Shown: positions 51,228 through 59,800 of the stretch, in pieces
How positions within the stretch are numbered: the stretch's first letter is position 1
Layout of the letters: each line of letters opens with the position of its first letter
Assembly (NCBI RefSeq): GCF_017976235.1
Contig: NZ_JACVHC010000001.1
Span: 620,001-684,000 of the forward strand
DNA: 64,000 nucleotides
DNA from: Pseudomonas anatoliensis
GTDB taxonomy: Bacteria; Pseudomonadota; Gammaproteobacteria; Pseudomonadales; Pseudomonadaceae
Direction: 5' to 3'
Notes under the pieces: generated by a model
The model's input: the letters and a program-made list of their open reading frames with translations, nothing else
Told to the model about the DNA's origin: nothing
The model's database searches: none
Position numbers and translations under genes: made by a program

Positions 51228-52091
51228 TCAGCTCAGCGGGTTCCAGCGTTGCGACCAGTCGTCATCGGTGCGAATCACTTCACGCAGCAGATTGAAGGCT
51301 TGCTGCAACGTTGCAGAGTCCCGATCACGCGAATAAACCAGATAGGTTGGATAGCCGAATTCCGGGGCTTTGGTCACGGTTTCCAGTGCGCCGCTTTCCA
51401 GATAGGTGCGCACAACGCGAGTGCGGAAGTAGCCGCTGCCGCCGTTTTCGAGGATGTATTGCAGGGCGAGTGGGCCGAGGTTGAAACTCAGCGCGGCTTT
51501 GGCTTTTTCCGGCAGGGCAGCGTCGTGCTGGCGGCGGAAGTCCGGGCCCCAGTCGATATAAACGTAGGGATCCGGGCGATCAGGCGCGCGCACCAGAATC
51601 AGTTTTTCCTCCAGCACCTGCTCGACCTGCAACCCCGGCCAGTATTCCGGTTGATAGACCAGCGCCGCGTCGAGCACGCCGAGTTCTAGCTGGCGCAGCA
51701 GGTTTTCACCGTCGCGGATTTCCATGCGCAGGGCATGCCCGGGAATCTTCTCGCGCAGCTCGGCCGCCCAGCTAAGCATCAGCGGGTTGCACAGGCTGAC
51801 TTCGCCGCCGATGTGCAGCACGTTGTGATAGCCCTCAGGCAGCGGCAGGTCGCGTCGCGCCGCTTCCCAGGTCTGCACCAATTGATTGGCATAGACCACG
51901 AAGGCCTCGCCATTGGGCGTCAATTTCGCCCCGGCGCGATTGCGCACGAACAGCGTACTGCCCAACTGGCTTTCGAGTTTCTGCACCCGGGCGGTGATCG
52001 CCGTTTGGGTGACGAACAGCTTCTGCGCCGCTGCCGCGAGACTGCCGTGACGGACGATTTCCAGAAAGGTGCGAGCGAGGTCGATGTCCAT
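51228..52091 (-). CDS. LysR-family transcriptional regulator
   Basis: This 287-aa protein begins DIDLARTFLEIVRHGSLAAAAQKLFVTQTAITARVQKLESQLGSTLFVRNRAGAKLT, a canonical LysR HTH, and continues with the two-lobed effector domain (VLHIGGEVSLCNPLMLSW, GVLDAALVYQPEYWPG). The ATG at 52091 is used because it sits at the standard position before the HTH; the in-frame extension to 52148 is not. It is upstream of and codirectional with the desaturase gene, with a 69-base gap, so it may be cotranscribed or may control that pair. Confidence 0.92.
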   Translation of the reverse strand: MDIDLARTFLEIVRHGSLAAAAQKLFVTQTAITARVQKLESQLGSTLFVRNRAGAKLTPNGEAFVVYANQLVQTWEAARRDLPLPEGYHNVLHIGGEVSLCNPLMLSWAAELREKIPGHALRMEIRDGENLLRQLELGVLDAALVYQPEYWPGLQVEQVLEEKLILVRAPDRPDPYVYIDWGPDFRRQHDAALPEKAKAALSFNLGPLALQYILENGGSGYFRTRVVRTYLESGALETVTKAPEFGYPTYLVYSRDRDSATLQQAFNLLREVIRTDDDWSQRWNPLS

Positions 52092-52191
52092 GGGCGGGCC
52101 GGTGTTTGAGGTGGGGGCATTGTAAGTGCAGGGCCGATACCACGTCATCGTACATCGCGGCCGTACGCAAGATCTGTGCTCGACACAAAAC

Positions 52192-52285
52192 CCTGTAGGA
52201 GCTGTCGAGTAGAACGAGGCTGCGATCTTTTGATCTTGTCTTTGAAAAACAGGTCAAAAGATCGCAGCGTGCCGCAGCTCCTACA
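52192..52285. repeat. REPIN, variant GTAGGAGCTG(T)CG family
   Basis: The left arm is diverged (GTAGGAGCTGTCGAGTAGAACGAGGCTGCG). The right arm is GATCGCAGCGTGCCGCAGCTCCTAC, a variant shared with 54196-54284. Its outer end supplies the stop codon of the HoxX-like gene. Confidence 0.87.
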
Positions 52286-54011
52286 CCGAGATCGCGCAGG
52301 GTTGCAGTGTCGGTGATGGACGAGCCCAATCCTCCACCAACCGCGCTGGCGTACCACACACCTTGCGCTTGTAGACAAAATTCCGACACTTCTCGGCAAA
52401 CCCATTGCGGTTGTAGAGCATGTCCTCCTGCATCTCTTGCAACTCGCTTTCGCGACATTGCCGGATCAGTTCCTGATCAATCCGCAACTTGCGGTCACGC
52501 ACGGCGGCGTAGGTTGGATCGCTCAGAACGCCGTTGGCCCGTTGCAGCAACCACAGCGAAAACTCATCCGGGCAGCGCGGCCCGATCTCCTGAACCATGC
52601 CCATTTGCAATGCCTGAGTCGCGCTCACCGGCAAACAGGCTTGAGTCAGTTGCTCGGCCATTGCCGGACCGACTGCGCGGGGCAGGCTGTAGGTCCAGTA
52701 TTCCGAGCCGTACAAACCCATGCTTTTGTAATGCGGATTGAGCACGATGTCGGCGCGGGCGAACACAATGTCTGCGGCCAACGCGAGCATCACGCCGCCA
52801 GCGCCAGCACTGCCGGTCACGCCACTGACCACCAGTTGCCGCGCTGTCAGCAATTCCTCACAGACATCGTCGATTGCCTGAATATTCGCCCAGGCTTCAG
52901 CGCCCGGATCCTTTGCCGCCTGAATCACATTCAAATGCACGCCGTTGGAAAAACTCCCGCGCCCGCCCTTGATCAACAACACTTGAGTGTCGCGGGACTT
53001 GGCCCAACGCAACGCCTCGACCATGCGCTTGCACTGTTCGGTGCTCATGGCGCCGTTGTAGAACTCGAAGGTCAGCTCACCGACATGCCCGGATTCGCGG
53101 TAACGAATCGGCTGATACTTCTCGTCGCAGAACGGCTGACTGGCAATCGACCAGTCCAGCGTCGGCACAGCGGCCAATTGCCCGGCGAGAACATGCCGTG
53201 CCGGTTGCTTGAACGTCTCTTCGCCGGGCTGCGGTTTGCGTCGCAGCGAGCCGATCCACACGCTCTGGTCGCCGGCAGCGACCAACACCGCATCGTCGTG
53301 CACCGCGAGAATTTCACCGGGGATCCCGCTGCGTGAATCAAGATGTGCGTCGTACACGTAGTACTGCCCGCCGGCCAGACTCGCCAGCACGCCGGGCTGG
53401 CCGTCCGCCGCGTCGATGCAGCGTTTGATGAAGTGTGCGCAGTCATGCCAACTGAAGCTGCGGTCAACTTGTTTCATGTTCGGCTGCAAGCGGCCGCGCA
53501 CCTTGGGGTCGGCGTAATCCAGCGCCACAGGAACGAATCCGTCACTGAACTTCTCGACCACTTCGCGAATGCAGCGGATCGCCGCATCGCTGACCCGCCC
53601 GTTGTACAGCTCGGATTTGCGCAGGCCTGCCGGCAGGTTGAACTCGCAAGTGGCCCATACCGGCCCGGCGTCCATTTCCTCGACCGCTTGCAACGCGGTC
53701 ACGCCCCAGCGCGACAACTCGTTGGTAATCGCCCAGTCCAGCGCACTCGCGCCGCGATCGCCGACGATGCCGGGGTGGATGATCACCACTGGCCGTGCGG
53801 TATTGCTCCACAGCGCTTGCGGAACACGGTCCTTGAGAAACGGACAGATCACCAGGTCGGCGCCACTGTGTTCTATCTGTTCGCACACCGTCGCCTCGTC
53901 GGTAAACACTACAACGCTGGGCGAATGCCCGGCCTGGCGCAGTTCCAGCCAGGCGCGTTGGGTCAGGCCGTTGAACGCCGATGACAGCAGAATAATGTTG
54001 AGTGGTCGCAT
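52281..54011 (-). CDS. HoxX-like protein: formyltransferase plus enoyl-CoA hydratase/isomerase domains
   Basis: This 576-aa protein has an N-terminal formyl-transferase-like Rossmann domain (PLNIILLSSAFNGLTQRAW, HPGIVGDRGASALDWAI, VTALQAVEEMDAGPVWA). A middle linker region and a C-terminal crotonase domain follow (GELTFEFYNGAMSTEQCKRM, FSNGVHLNVIQAAKDPG, SGVTGSAGAGGVMLALAADIVFA). This is the HoxX layout; HoxX is reported to generate CO for [NiFe]-hydrogenase maturation from a formyl carrier. No hydrogenase or hyp genes are present here, so its role is open. The gene ends in the adjacent REP arm. Confidence 0.88.
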   Translation of the reverse strand: MRPLNIILLSSAFNGLTQRAWLELRQAGHSPSVVVFTDEATVCEQIEHSGADLVICPFLKDRVPQALWSNTARPVVIIHPGIVGDRGASALDWAITNELSRWGVTALQAVEEMDAGPVWATCEFNLPAGLRKSELYNGRVSDAAIRCIREVVEKFSDGFVPVALDYADPKVRGRLQPNMKQVDRSFSWHDCAHFIKRCIDAADGQPGVLASLAGGQYYVYDAHLDSRSGIPGEILAVHDDAVLVAAGDQSVWIGSLRRKPQPGEETFKQPARHVLAGQLAAVPTLDWSIASQPFCDEKYQPIRYRESGHVGELTFEFYNGAMSTEQCKRMVEALRWAKSRDTQVLLIKGGRGSFSNGVHLNVIQAAKDPGAEAWANIQAIDDVCEELLTARQLVVSGVTGSAGAGGVMLALAADIVFARADIVLNPHYKSMGLYGSEYWTYSLPRAVGPAMAEQLTQACLPVSATQALQMGMVQEIGPRCPDEFSLWLLQRANGVLSDPTYAAVRDRKLRIDQELIRQCRESELQEMQEDMLYNRNGFAEKCRNFVYKRKVCGTPARLVEDWARPSPTLQPCAISV

Positions 54012-54195
54012 GAAGATTCTTCCTTGAATGGGATCAGCCGCAGGCTCCCGGTGAGCCTTCCTTGGCCTTCGATGGAGCGGGAAGAGTAATCAGTGGCAAG
54101 GTGTGCGTCAGTGATCTTGGTCAACGTTGTGTCGCCAAATGTTGTGCGGCCGGACGAAGTGACGAATTGCCCCCACACTGATGTTCAACAAAAAC

Positions 54196-54284
54196 CCTGT
54201 AGGAGCTGCGGCACGCTGCGATCTTTTGATCTTGTTTTTTGTTTCAAGATCAAAAGATCGCAGCGTGCCGCAGCTCCTACAGGG
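54196..54284. repeat. REPIN, GTAGGAGCTGCGGCACGCTG variant
   Basis: The inverted arms GTAGGAGCTGCGGCACGCTG and complement flank a GATCTTGTTTTTTGTTTCAAGATC core, which itself forms a hairpin. Confidence 0.93.
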
Positions 54285-54317
54285 ATATCGCCTTGCTAAA
54301 GCGTTGGCGCCAAACGC

Positions 54318-54349
54318 AAAAATCCCGCCACATGGGCGGGATTTTTTTG
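54318..54349. terminator. Rho-independent terminator
   Basis: AAAATCCCGCCacatgGGCGGGATTTT with a T run; both strands show A/T tails, so it can end the minus-strand SCP2 operon. Confidence 0.9.
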
Positions 54350-54363
54350 ACTGAACAGCGGTA

Positions 54364-54678
54364 TTACGAAGGGAACAGCTCGGACAGTTTCATCGCCAGC
54401 ATCATGTCGCCTTCAGCGCGCAGTTTGCCGCCCATGAACGCTTGCATGCCGTCGGTCGAACCGTCAACGATGCCTTGCAGAGTTTCGCCGTCCATTACCA
54501 GCGTGACCTGGGCGTCCGGGTTCTCGCCTTCTTGCAGCTCGCAGGTGCTGTCTTTGACGATCAGCGAGAAGTTCTTGGTGTCGTCGATGCGGAAACCGAA
54601 GACCAGATCCAGGCCGGCAGCAGCGGCTGGGTTGAACTTGGCTTTCATTGCTTGTACGGCATCAGCTACGGAGGTCAT
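54364..54678 (-). CDS. SCP2 sterol-binding domain protein
   Basis: This 104-aa protein is a single SCP2 domain: FNPAAAAGLDLVFGFRIDDTKNFSLIVKDSTCEL, then PDAQVTLVMDGETLQGIVDG and AFMGGKLRAEGDMMLAMKLSEL. Members bind hydrophobic ligands such as fatty acyl chains. It is cytoplasmic. The AAAGGAT upstream of the ATG is acceptable. It lies 64 bases downstream of the histidine phosphatase gene in the same direction and ends at a terminator, suggesting a two-gene operon. Confidence 0.92.
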   Translation of the reverse strand: MTSVADAVQAMKAKFNPAAAAGLDLVFGFRIDDTKNFSLIVKDSTCELQEGENPDAQVTLVMDGETLQGIVDGSTDGMQAFMGGKLRAEGDMMLAMKLSELFPS

Positions 54679-54742
54679 GGTTCGATCCTTTCTTGGGTAA
54701 TAGGAGCTGGGTGATTACAGCAAGGGTCACAGTAATCCGGAC

Positions 54743-55453
54743 TCAGCGGAAAGTGATGAGTTCCGGGGCCTTCAGCAGTTGCAGATGGGCATGACTGTTG
54801 AAGGAAGCCAGAGCCACCTCGCGACCACGAAACTTCAGCTGGTTGAGCGAGGTGTTGACGATTTGCCAATTCAATTCAAAAGCCTGTTTCGCAGGCATTT
54901 GGGTAATCAGGTGGAGCAGGGCGGTGATTGTGCCACCCGAGGTGAACACCGCGATCTTCTGGTTTTTTTCGGCCTGTTCAAGAATTCGATGCAATCCGGC
55001 CTGAACCCGTTCAACGAAGCCCAGCCAGCTTTCAAGCCCCGGTGTGTCATAGGTGCCGGCCAGCCAGCGCTCGATGATCAGGGCAAAAATGCGCTGGAAC
55101 TCGCCGCGGTTTTGCGCGGCGTTGCGCAAGATATCGAGGGCTTCCGGCTCGTCGGGCAACATCGCCGGGAGCAGGGCGCGGATTACCGCGTCGGCATCGA
55201 ATTCGTTGAACGCGGAATCGGTTTCCAGCGTCGGCACCGACAGGCCTTTGGCGGTGAATTGCTCCAGCGCACTGGTGGCCGTGTGTTGCTGGCGGCGCAG
55301 ATCACCTGCCAGGCAGCGATCGAAGCGAATCCCCAGTTCAGCAAGGTGCTGACCGAGGATTTCTGCCTGACGCACACCGGTCGGCGACAGGACGTCATAG
55401 TCGTCTGCACCAAAGGAGGCCTGGCCATGTCGAATCAGATAGATGCTGCCCAC
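54743..55453 (-). CDS. Histidine phosphatase (phosphoglycerate mutase-like) family protein
   Basis: This 236-aa protein carries the RHG motif YLIRHGQASFG at its very N-terminus (catalytic His10 in the chosen frame), then LAGDLRRQQHTA, AFNEFDADA (acid) and FTSGGTITALLHLI. The start is GTG 55453; the in-frame ATG at 55516 adds 21 unstructured residues. The family hydrolyses phosphomonoesters with a phosphohistidine intermediate. The substrate is unknown. It is divergent from sohB and probably cotranscribed with the SCP2 gene. Confidence 0.9.
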   Translation of the reverse strand: MGSIYLIRHGQASFGADDYDVLSPTGVRQAEILGQHLAELGIRFDRCLAGDLRRQQHTATSALEQFTAKGLSVPTLETDSAFNEFDADAVIRALLPAMLPDEPEALDILRNAAQNRGEFQRIFALIIERWLAGTYDTPGLESWLGFVERVQAGLHRILEQAEKNQKIAVFTSGGTITALLHLITQMPAKQAFELNWQIVNTSLNQLKFRGREVALASFNSHAHLQLLKAPELITFR

Positions 55454-55657
55454 GTCCGCGTCGTCCCGGTACGTTGAAGGTTTGGCGAGGTTATGAGGAT
55501 GCCGGGGAGCTGTCAATGAAAAAACATACGCTTGTTTGAAATGCCCGTTACAGGGGTGTTGCCAGAGGTTTCACGGCTGGTCGACGAGCCGGCGCATGGG
55601 TATGCTGGAGCCATTCCGCGTGTGCCGCACATCCACGCATCGTTTTGAGGAGTCTCT

Positions 55658-56689
55658 GTGGAGTTTTTCACCGAATACGCCAGTTTCCTGGCCAAGACCG
55701 TCACCCTGGTGATCGCCATTCTGGTGGTGCTCGCCAGTTTTGCCGCGTTGCGCAGCAAGGGGCGGCGCAAGTCGGCGGGGCAGTTGCAGGTCAGCAAGCT
55801 CAATGATTTCTATAAAGGCCTGCGTGAGCGTCTGGAGCAGACCCTGCTCGACAAGGATCAGCTCAAGGCCTTGCGCAAGGGCGAGGCCAAGTCCGAAAAG
55901 AGCGAGAAGAAGCAGAAGAAAAAACCCGAGGCCAAACCACGGGTGTTCGTGCTGGATTTCGACGGCGACATCAAGGCCTCGGCCACCGAGAGCCTGCGTC
56001 ATGAAATCACTGCGTTGCTGACCCTCGCTACGCCGAAGGACGAAGTTGTCCTGCGTCTGGAAAGCGGCGGCGGCATGGTCCACAGCTACGGTCTGGCGTC
56101 CTCGCAGCTGGCGCGTATCCGCGAAGCCGGCGTGCCTCTGACCGTGTGCATCGACAAGGTCGCGGCCAGCGGCGGCTACATGATGGCGTGCATTGGCGAG
56201 AAGATCATCAGTGCGCCGTTTGCCATTCTCGGCTCGATCGGCGTGGTTGCGCAGTTGCCCAACGTCAACCGCTTGCTGAAGAAGCACGATATCGATTTCG
56301 AGGTGCTGACCGCTGGTGAGTACAAACGCACCCTGACCGTGTTTGGCGAAAACACCGAAAAGGGCCGCGAGAAGTTCCAGGAAGACCTCGACATCACCCA
56401 TCAACTGTTCAAGAACTTCGTTGCTCGCTACCGCCCGCAACTTGCCATCGACGACGTGGCGACCGGGGAAGTCTGGCTGGGTATCGCGGCACTGGACAAA
56501 CAACTGGTCGATGAACTCAAGACCAGCGACGAGTACCTTGCGCAGAAGGCCAAACAGGCCGAGGTCTATCACCTGCATTATGCCGAGCGCAAAAGCCTGC
56601 AAGAACGTATCGGCATGGCGGCAAGCAGTTCGGTGGACCGCGTGCTGTTGAGCTGGTGGAGTCGGTTGACCCAGCAACGCTTCTGGTAA
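55658..56689 (+). CDS. sohB: SohB inner-membrane S49 protease
   Basis: This 343-aa protein has an N-terminal membrane segment (FLAKTVTLVIAILVVLASFAAL) and a basic KSEKSEKKQKKKPEAK linker. The S49 protease domain has the Ser nucleophile in CIDKVAASGGYMMAC and the Lys base in AGEYKRTLTVFGENTEKGREKF. The start is GTG 55658 with GAGGAG upstream. SohB is a periplasm-facing protease that suppresses HtrA loss in E. coli. It stands alone and ends in a strong hairpin. Confidence 0.93.
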   Translation: MEFFTEYASFLAKTVTLVIAILVVLASFAALRSKGRRKSAGQLQVSKLNDFYKGLRERLEQTLLDKDQLKALRKGEAKSEKSEKKQKKKPEAKPRVFVLDFDGDIKASATESLRHEITALLTLATPKDEVVLRLESGGGMVHSYGLASSQLARIREAGVPLTVCIDKVAASGGYMMACIGEKIISAPFAILGSIGVVAQLPNVNRLLKKHDIDFEVLTAGEYKRTLTVFGENTEKGREKFQEDLDITHQLFKNFVARYRPQLAIDDVATGEVWLGIAALDKQLVDELKTSDEYLAQKAKQAEVYHLHYAERKSLQERIGMAASSSVDRVLLSWWSRLTQQRFW

Positions 56690-56700
56690 AAAGCTGGTGA

Positions 56701-56737
56701 GAAGGGTGTTGTCATTGCGTCGGTGACAACGCCCTTC
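56701..56737 (+). terminator. Hairpin after sohB
   Basis: GAAGGGTGTTGTCA pairs with TGACAACGCCCTTC (14 bp, one G-U) around a 9-base loop. No T run follows, so it may work with Rho or as an RNA stabiliser. Confidence 0.7.
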
Positions 56738-56885
56738 ACATTCAAGTGTTGTGAGTGCGGTAAATAAGTATTTTATAGTTTTATAATCAAACTTGTTTAA
56801 GCAGTTATTGATCAGTTAATCAGCGTTTTTTAATAAGTTATTCAGCGTTAGTCTGGTTTTTCTTATCAGTCTGAGGTTGATCAAT

Positions 56886-59800
56886 ATGTCTGCGAAAAAT
56901 TCCACTACCGTCCTGCCCACCATGACGCCGGAACAGCAGGGTGCGTTCTTTTCCGTTGTTAAACAGCAAATGCCCGGTTGGGTGCTTGGGGCTTCATCAG
57001 AAGTTCGTGCCGCGTTGCGCAAGAGCCTGATGGCAAGCTTTGTGTCCCGAGCCGCAGCGTCCGCGACGCTGCGCAAACTTCAATCACCTGAAAAATATTG
57101 CAGACCCTTACTGGAAACTGCGTTTTCGGAAAAGTTGCACATGCCGTGCGAAACAACAGGCGTGGTCTTTCAGCACATACGCTCGATATCAAGCCTTCTC
57201 AAATTGCGCAAGAAACTCGTCACGCCGATTGGCCGGGACTTGCTATTGGCAGCGTGCGAAAACTTCGAGGCCAGTGAGGCTCGCTCGGATAACTATGACG
57301 GCAATTCACTGATCTATATTCCGGAGCGTATCACCGGCCGCACCAACAAGATCCTGCCGATAAAACCTGAAGAGTTTGCGAAACTGTGTCGCTCACTGGA
57401 TCTGGGCAAGCAGTATCAAGATCACATCAATACGATATTTAAAGAGGATAATCTGCACGATAAATATGTTGCATTTGCAAAAGACCAGTTCGAAGTTGAT
57501 GTGCACATTGCATTCATGAAAAAGCATATCAGTGCCGATGTATATACACTGCTCAAGGCCGTCAGGCGCGGTGACGTGCCACTTAAACTGGGTAACAATA
57601 CGCCCGGTTATCAGCGACTGGAAATGCGCGGTCTTACACTGCACGGAGCAATGTTTGTGGGCCCTGTCACTGAACCTGCCGATGAAGATTATCGATGCGT
57701 GGTTTACCTTCCCGGGGACCCGCTGCACCCGATAAAGGAATATTCATCGTTTACCAAATTTGAAACCGAACTGAGTAGACGTTTGAGAACTGCCGACTTT
57801 CGCAAGTTCTTCATGCGTTTTATCTTGTTGAGTGAGCAGCCCGACTTCCTTGCGTTTCTCACTAGTCGGCTGTTGAATCCAAACAGTGGTGGGTTGCCAC
57901 TTCCTGTATCCGCTCGATACATATCGCTCGATGGATTCGATATCAAAGAAGAGGTGTTTTCACTGATGTATCAACAGCGCTCGGCCCATGTCTTGGCTGA
58001 CGCGCGATTGCTGGTGGTACCCACGGATGACGAGGATGAGAAAACACGCCTGGACAGGCTGGAGACCTATAAAACCATTGGCCTCAATACGCTGCTGTTT
58101 CTCTCATCGTTCGTTCCGGTTGTCGGGGAGGTCATGTTTGCTATTGCCGGGATTCAGTTGCTCGCAGAGGTTTACGAAGGTATCGAGAGCTGGACCCAGG
58201 GTGAGCAGGAACAAGCTACGGACTACATGTTTGACGTCATTGAAAACCTGATGCTGATGGCGGCAATGGCTGGCGCGGGTAAGGCGGCAGGTAAGGGCTT
58301 CAAGACGATGAAATCCTCGAGCTTGATCGGGCGCTTGCGGTCAGTTCCGGTGGGCACCGCTCCCAAAAAGTTGTGGAAACCGGACCTGAAGGCGTATCAG
58401 CAGACCTCATCGGTGCCCGGCAGCCTCGCGGCAGACGCTAAAGGGCTTGTCACGTGGCGTGAACGGCAATACATGCGAGCCGGCACGGATCTTTTTGCGA
58501 TACGTCCCATCAAGGGCACTGATCTGTGGAAGGTCGAGCATCCCACCTCGCCAGAGCGCTATTCACCCGTGATGGAAACGAACGGCGTCGGTGCGTGGCG
58601 CCACGATTCCGAACTGCCGCAGAAATGGAACCTGCTGACGTTGTTCCGGCGCCTCGGCTATCGCGAGGAAGAGTTTTCGGACAGCGAAAGCGCACAGATT
58701 CTCGCCACCAGCGCCATCGACGAACAACAACTTCGTCAGCTCTTCCTGGACCGCGCCAGGCCCATGGCGACCTTGGTCGACACGGTTCGGCGCTTTCGCG
58801 CAGACAAAGACGTCAGCCATTTTGTTGAAAGCATGCGCGTGCCGTTATCTGCGCCCCAAGCCGATCCCGACCTGCAATTGTACCTGTTGACCGAAATGGG
58901 CCGTTGGCCTAAGGACGTGAGCATCAGCATCCGCAATACAGGCGGCAGCGAGGTCAGTCACTATGGGTCCGTTTCTGCTCCCCGACAGATAACGCTCGCA
59001 AACGATCTATTGGAAAAGGGACAGTTCTATCCCGCGCTGCTGAGTGCCCTTGGTGATGAGGAGCGCACGCGCTTGCTTGGCCTGACGACGGATGCGGCGA
59101 GCCAGGCTCAAGCCTTGAGCAAAGTGATAGCCGAGCATTCGGAAAGCAAGAAACTGCCTCTTTTTGCCCGGGTTTACCAGCGTCTGGATGTCAGCACGGA
59201 GCCGAGAGCCGCGGTGATTCGGGAAAAGTTTGCGGACCTGCCCTTCAGTGTTGCTGATGAGTTGGTGCACAACGCCGACTTCAGCGAGTGGCAAGAGCTC
59301 GACAATGCAATTGTGCCTTTGCGACTGGTGGAGGAAGCGCGGCGCTACGCGCAGGTGGTGCGCCTGAATCGGGCCTACGAAGGGCTGTACCTTGACGCGG
59401 CTGGCGGACTGGACTCGGACCGATTGGTGCTCAACACCGTCAAACACTTGCCGGGCTGGACGAATGACGTGTTTGTGGAGATCACGGAGTGGGCCTTGCA
59501 TTCAGAGAAAAAGGCCAGCATTGGTACGAATGACGCTGACAATAAACTCTTTATCGAGGCTTACCCGAACAAGTTCAAAGCGACCGATGGCCATAACAAG
59601 GTGTTGGCCACACACCTGCAGCGCACCCGGGCGCATTTTTTTCAAACGCTCTGGGAAGGCTTGCCGGTCAGTGCCCGCAAAGCACTAGGCGTCGAGGCCA
59701 ACGATGCAGGTGTCGGCTTGAGGAAGAAAATCACCGAGCTGGCATTGAAGCGGCGTGATGCCATTGCCCTGGCCATTGGTATCAAGTTGCAGCGCACGGG

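Noticed and set aside
5416..54284. Regularly recurring 20-30 base repeats suggesting CRISPR
   Set aside because: The repeats are dispersed singly between genes as inverted pairs, not as a spaced array with unique spacers. They are REP/REPIN elements.
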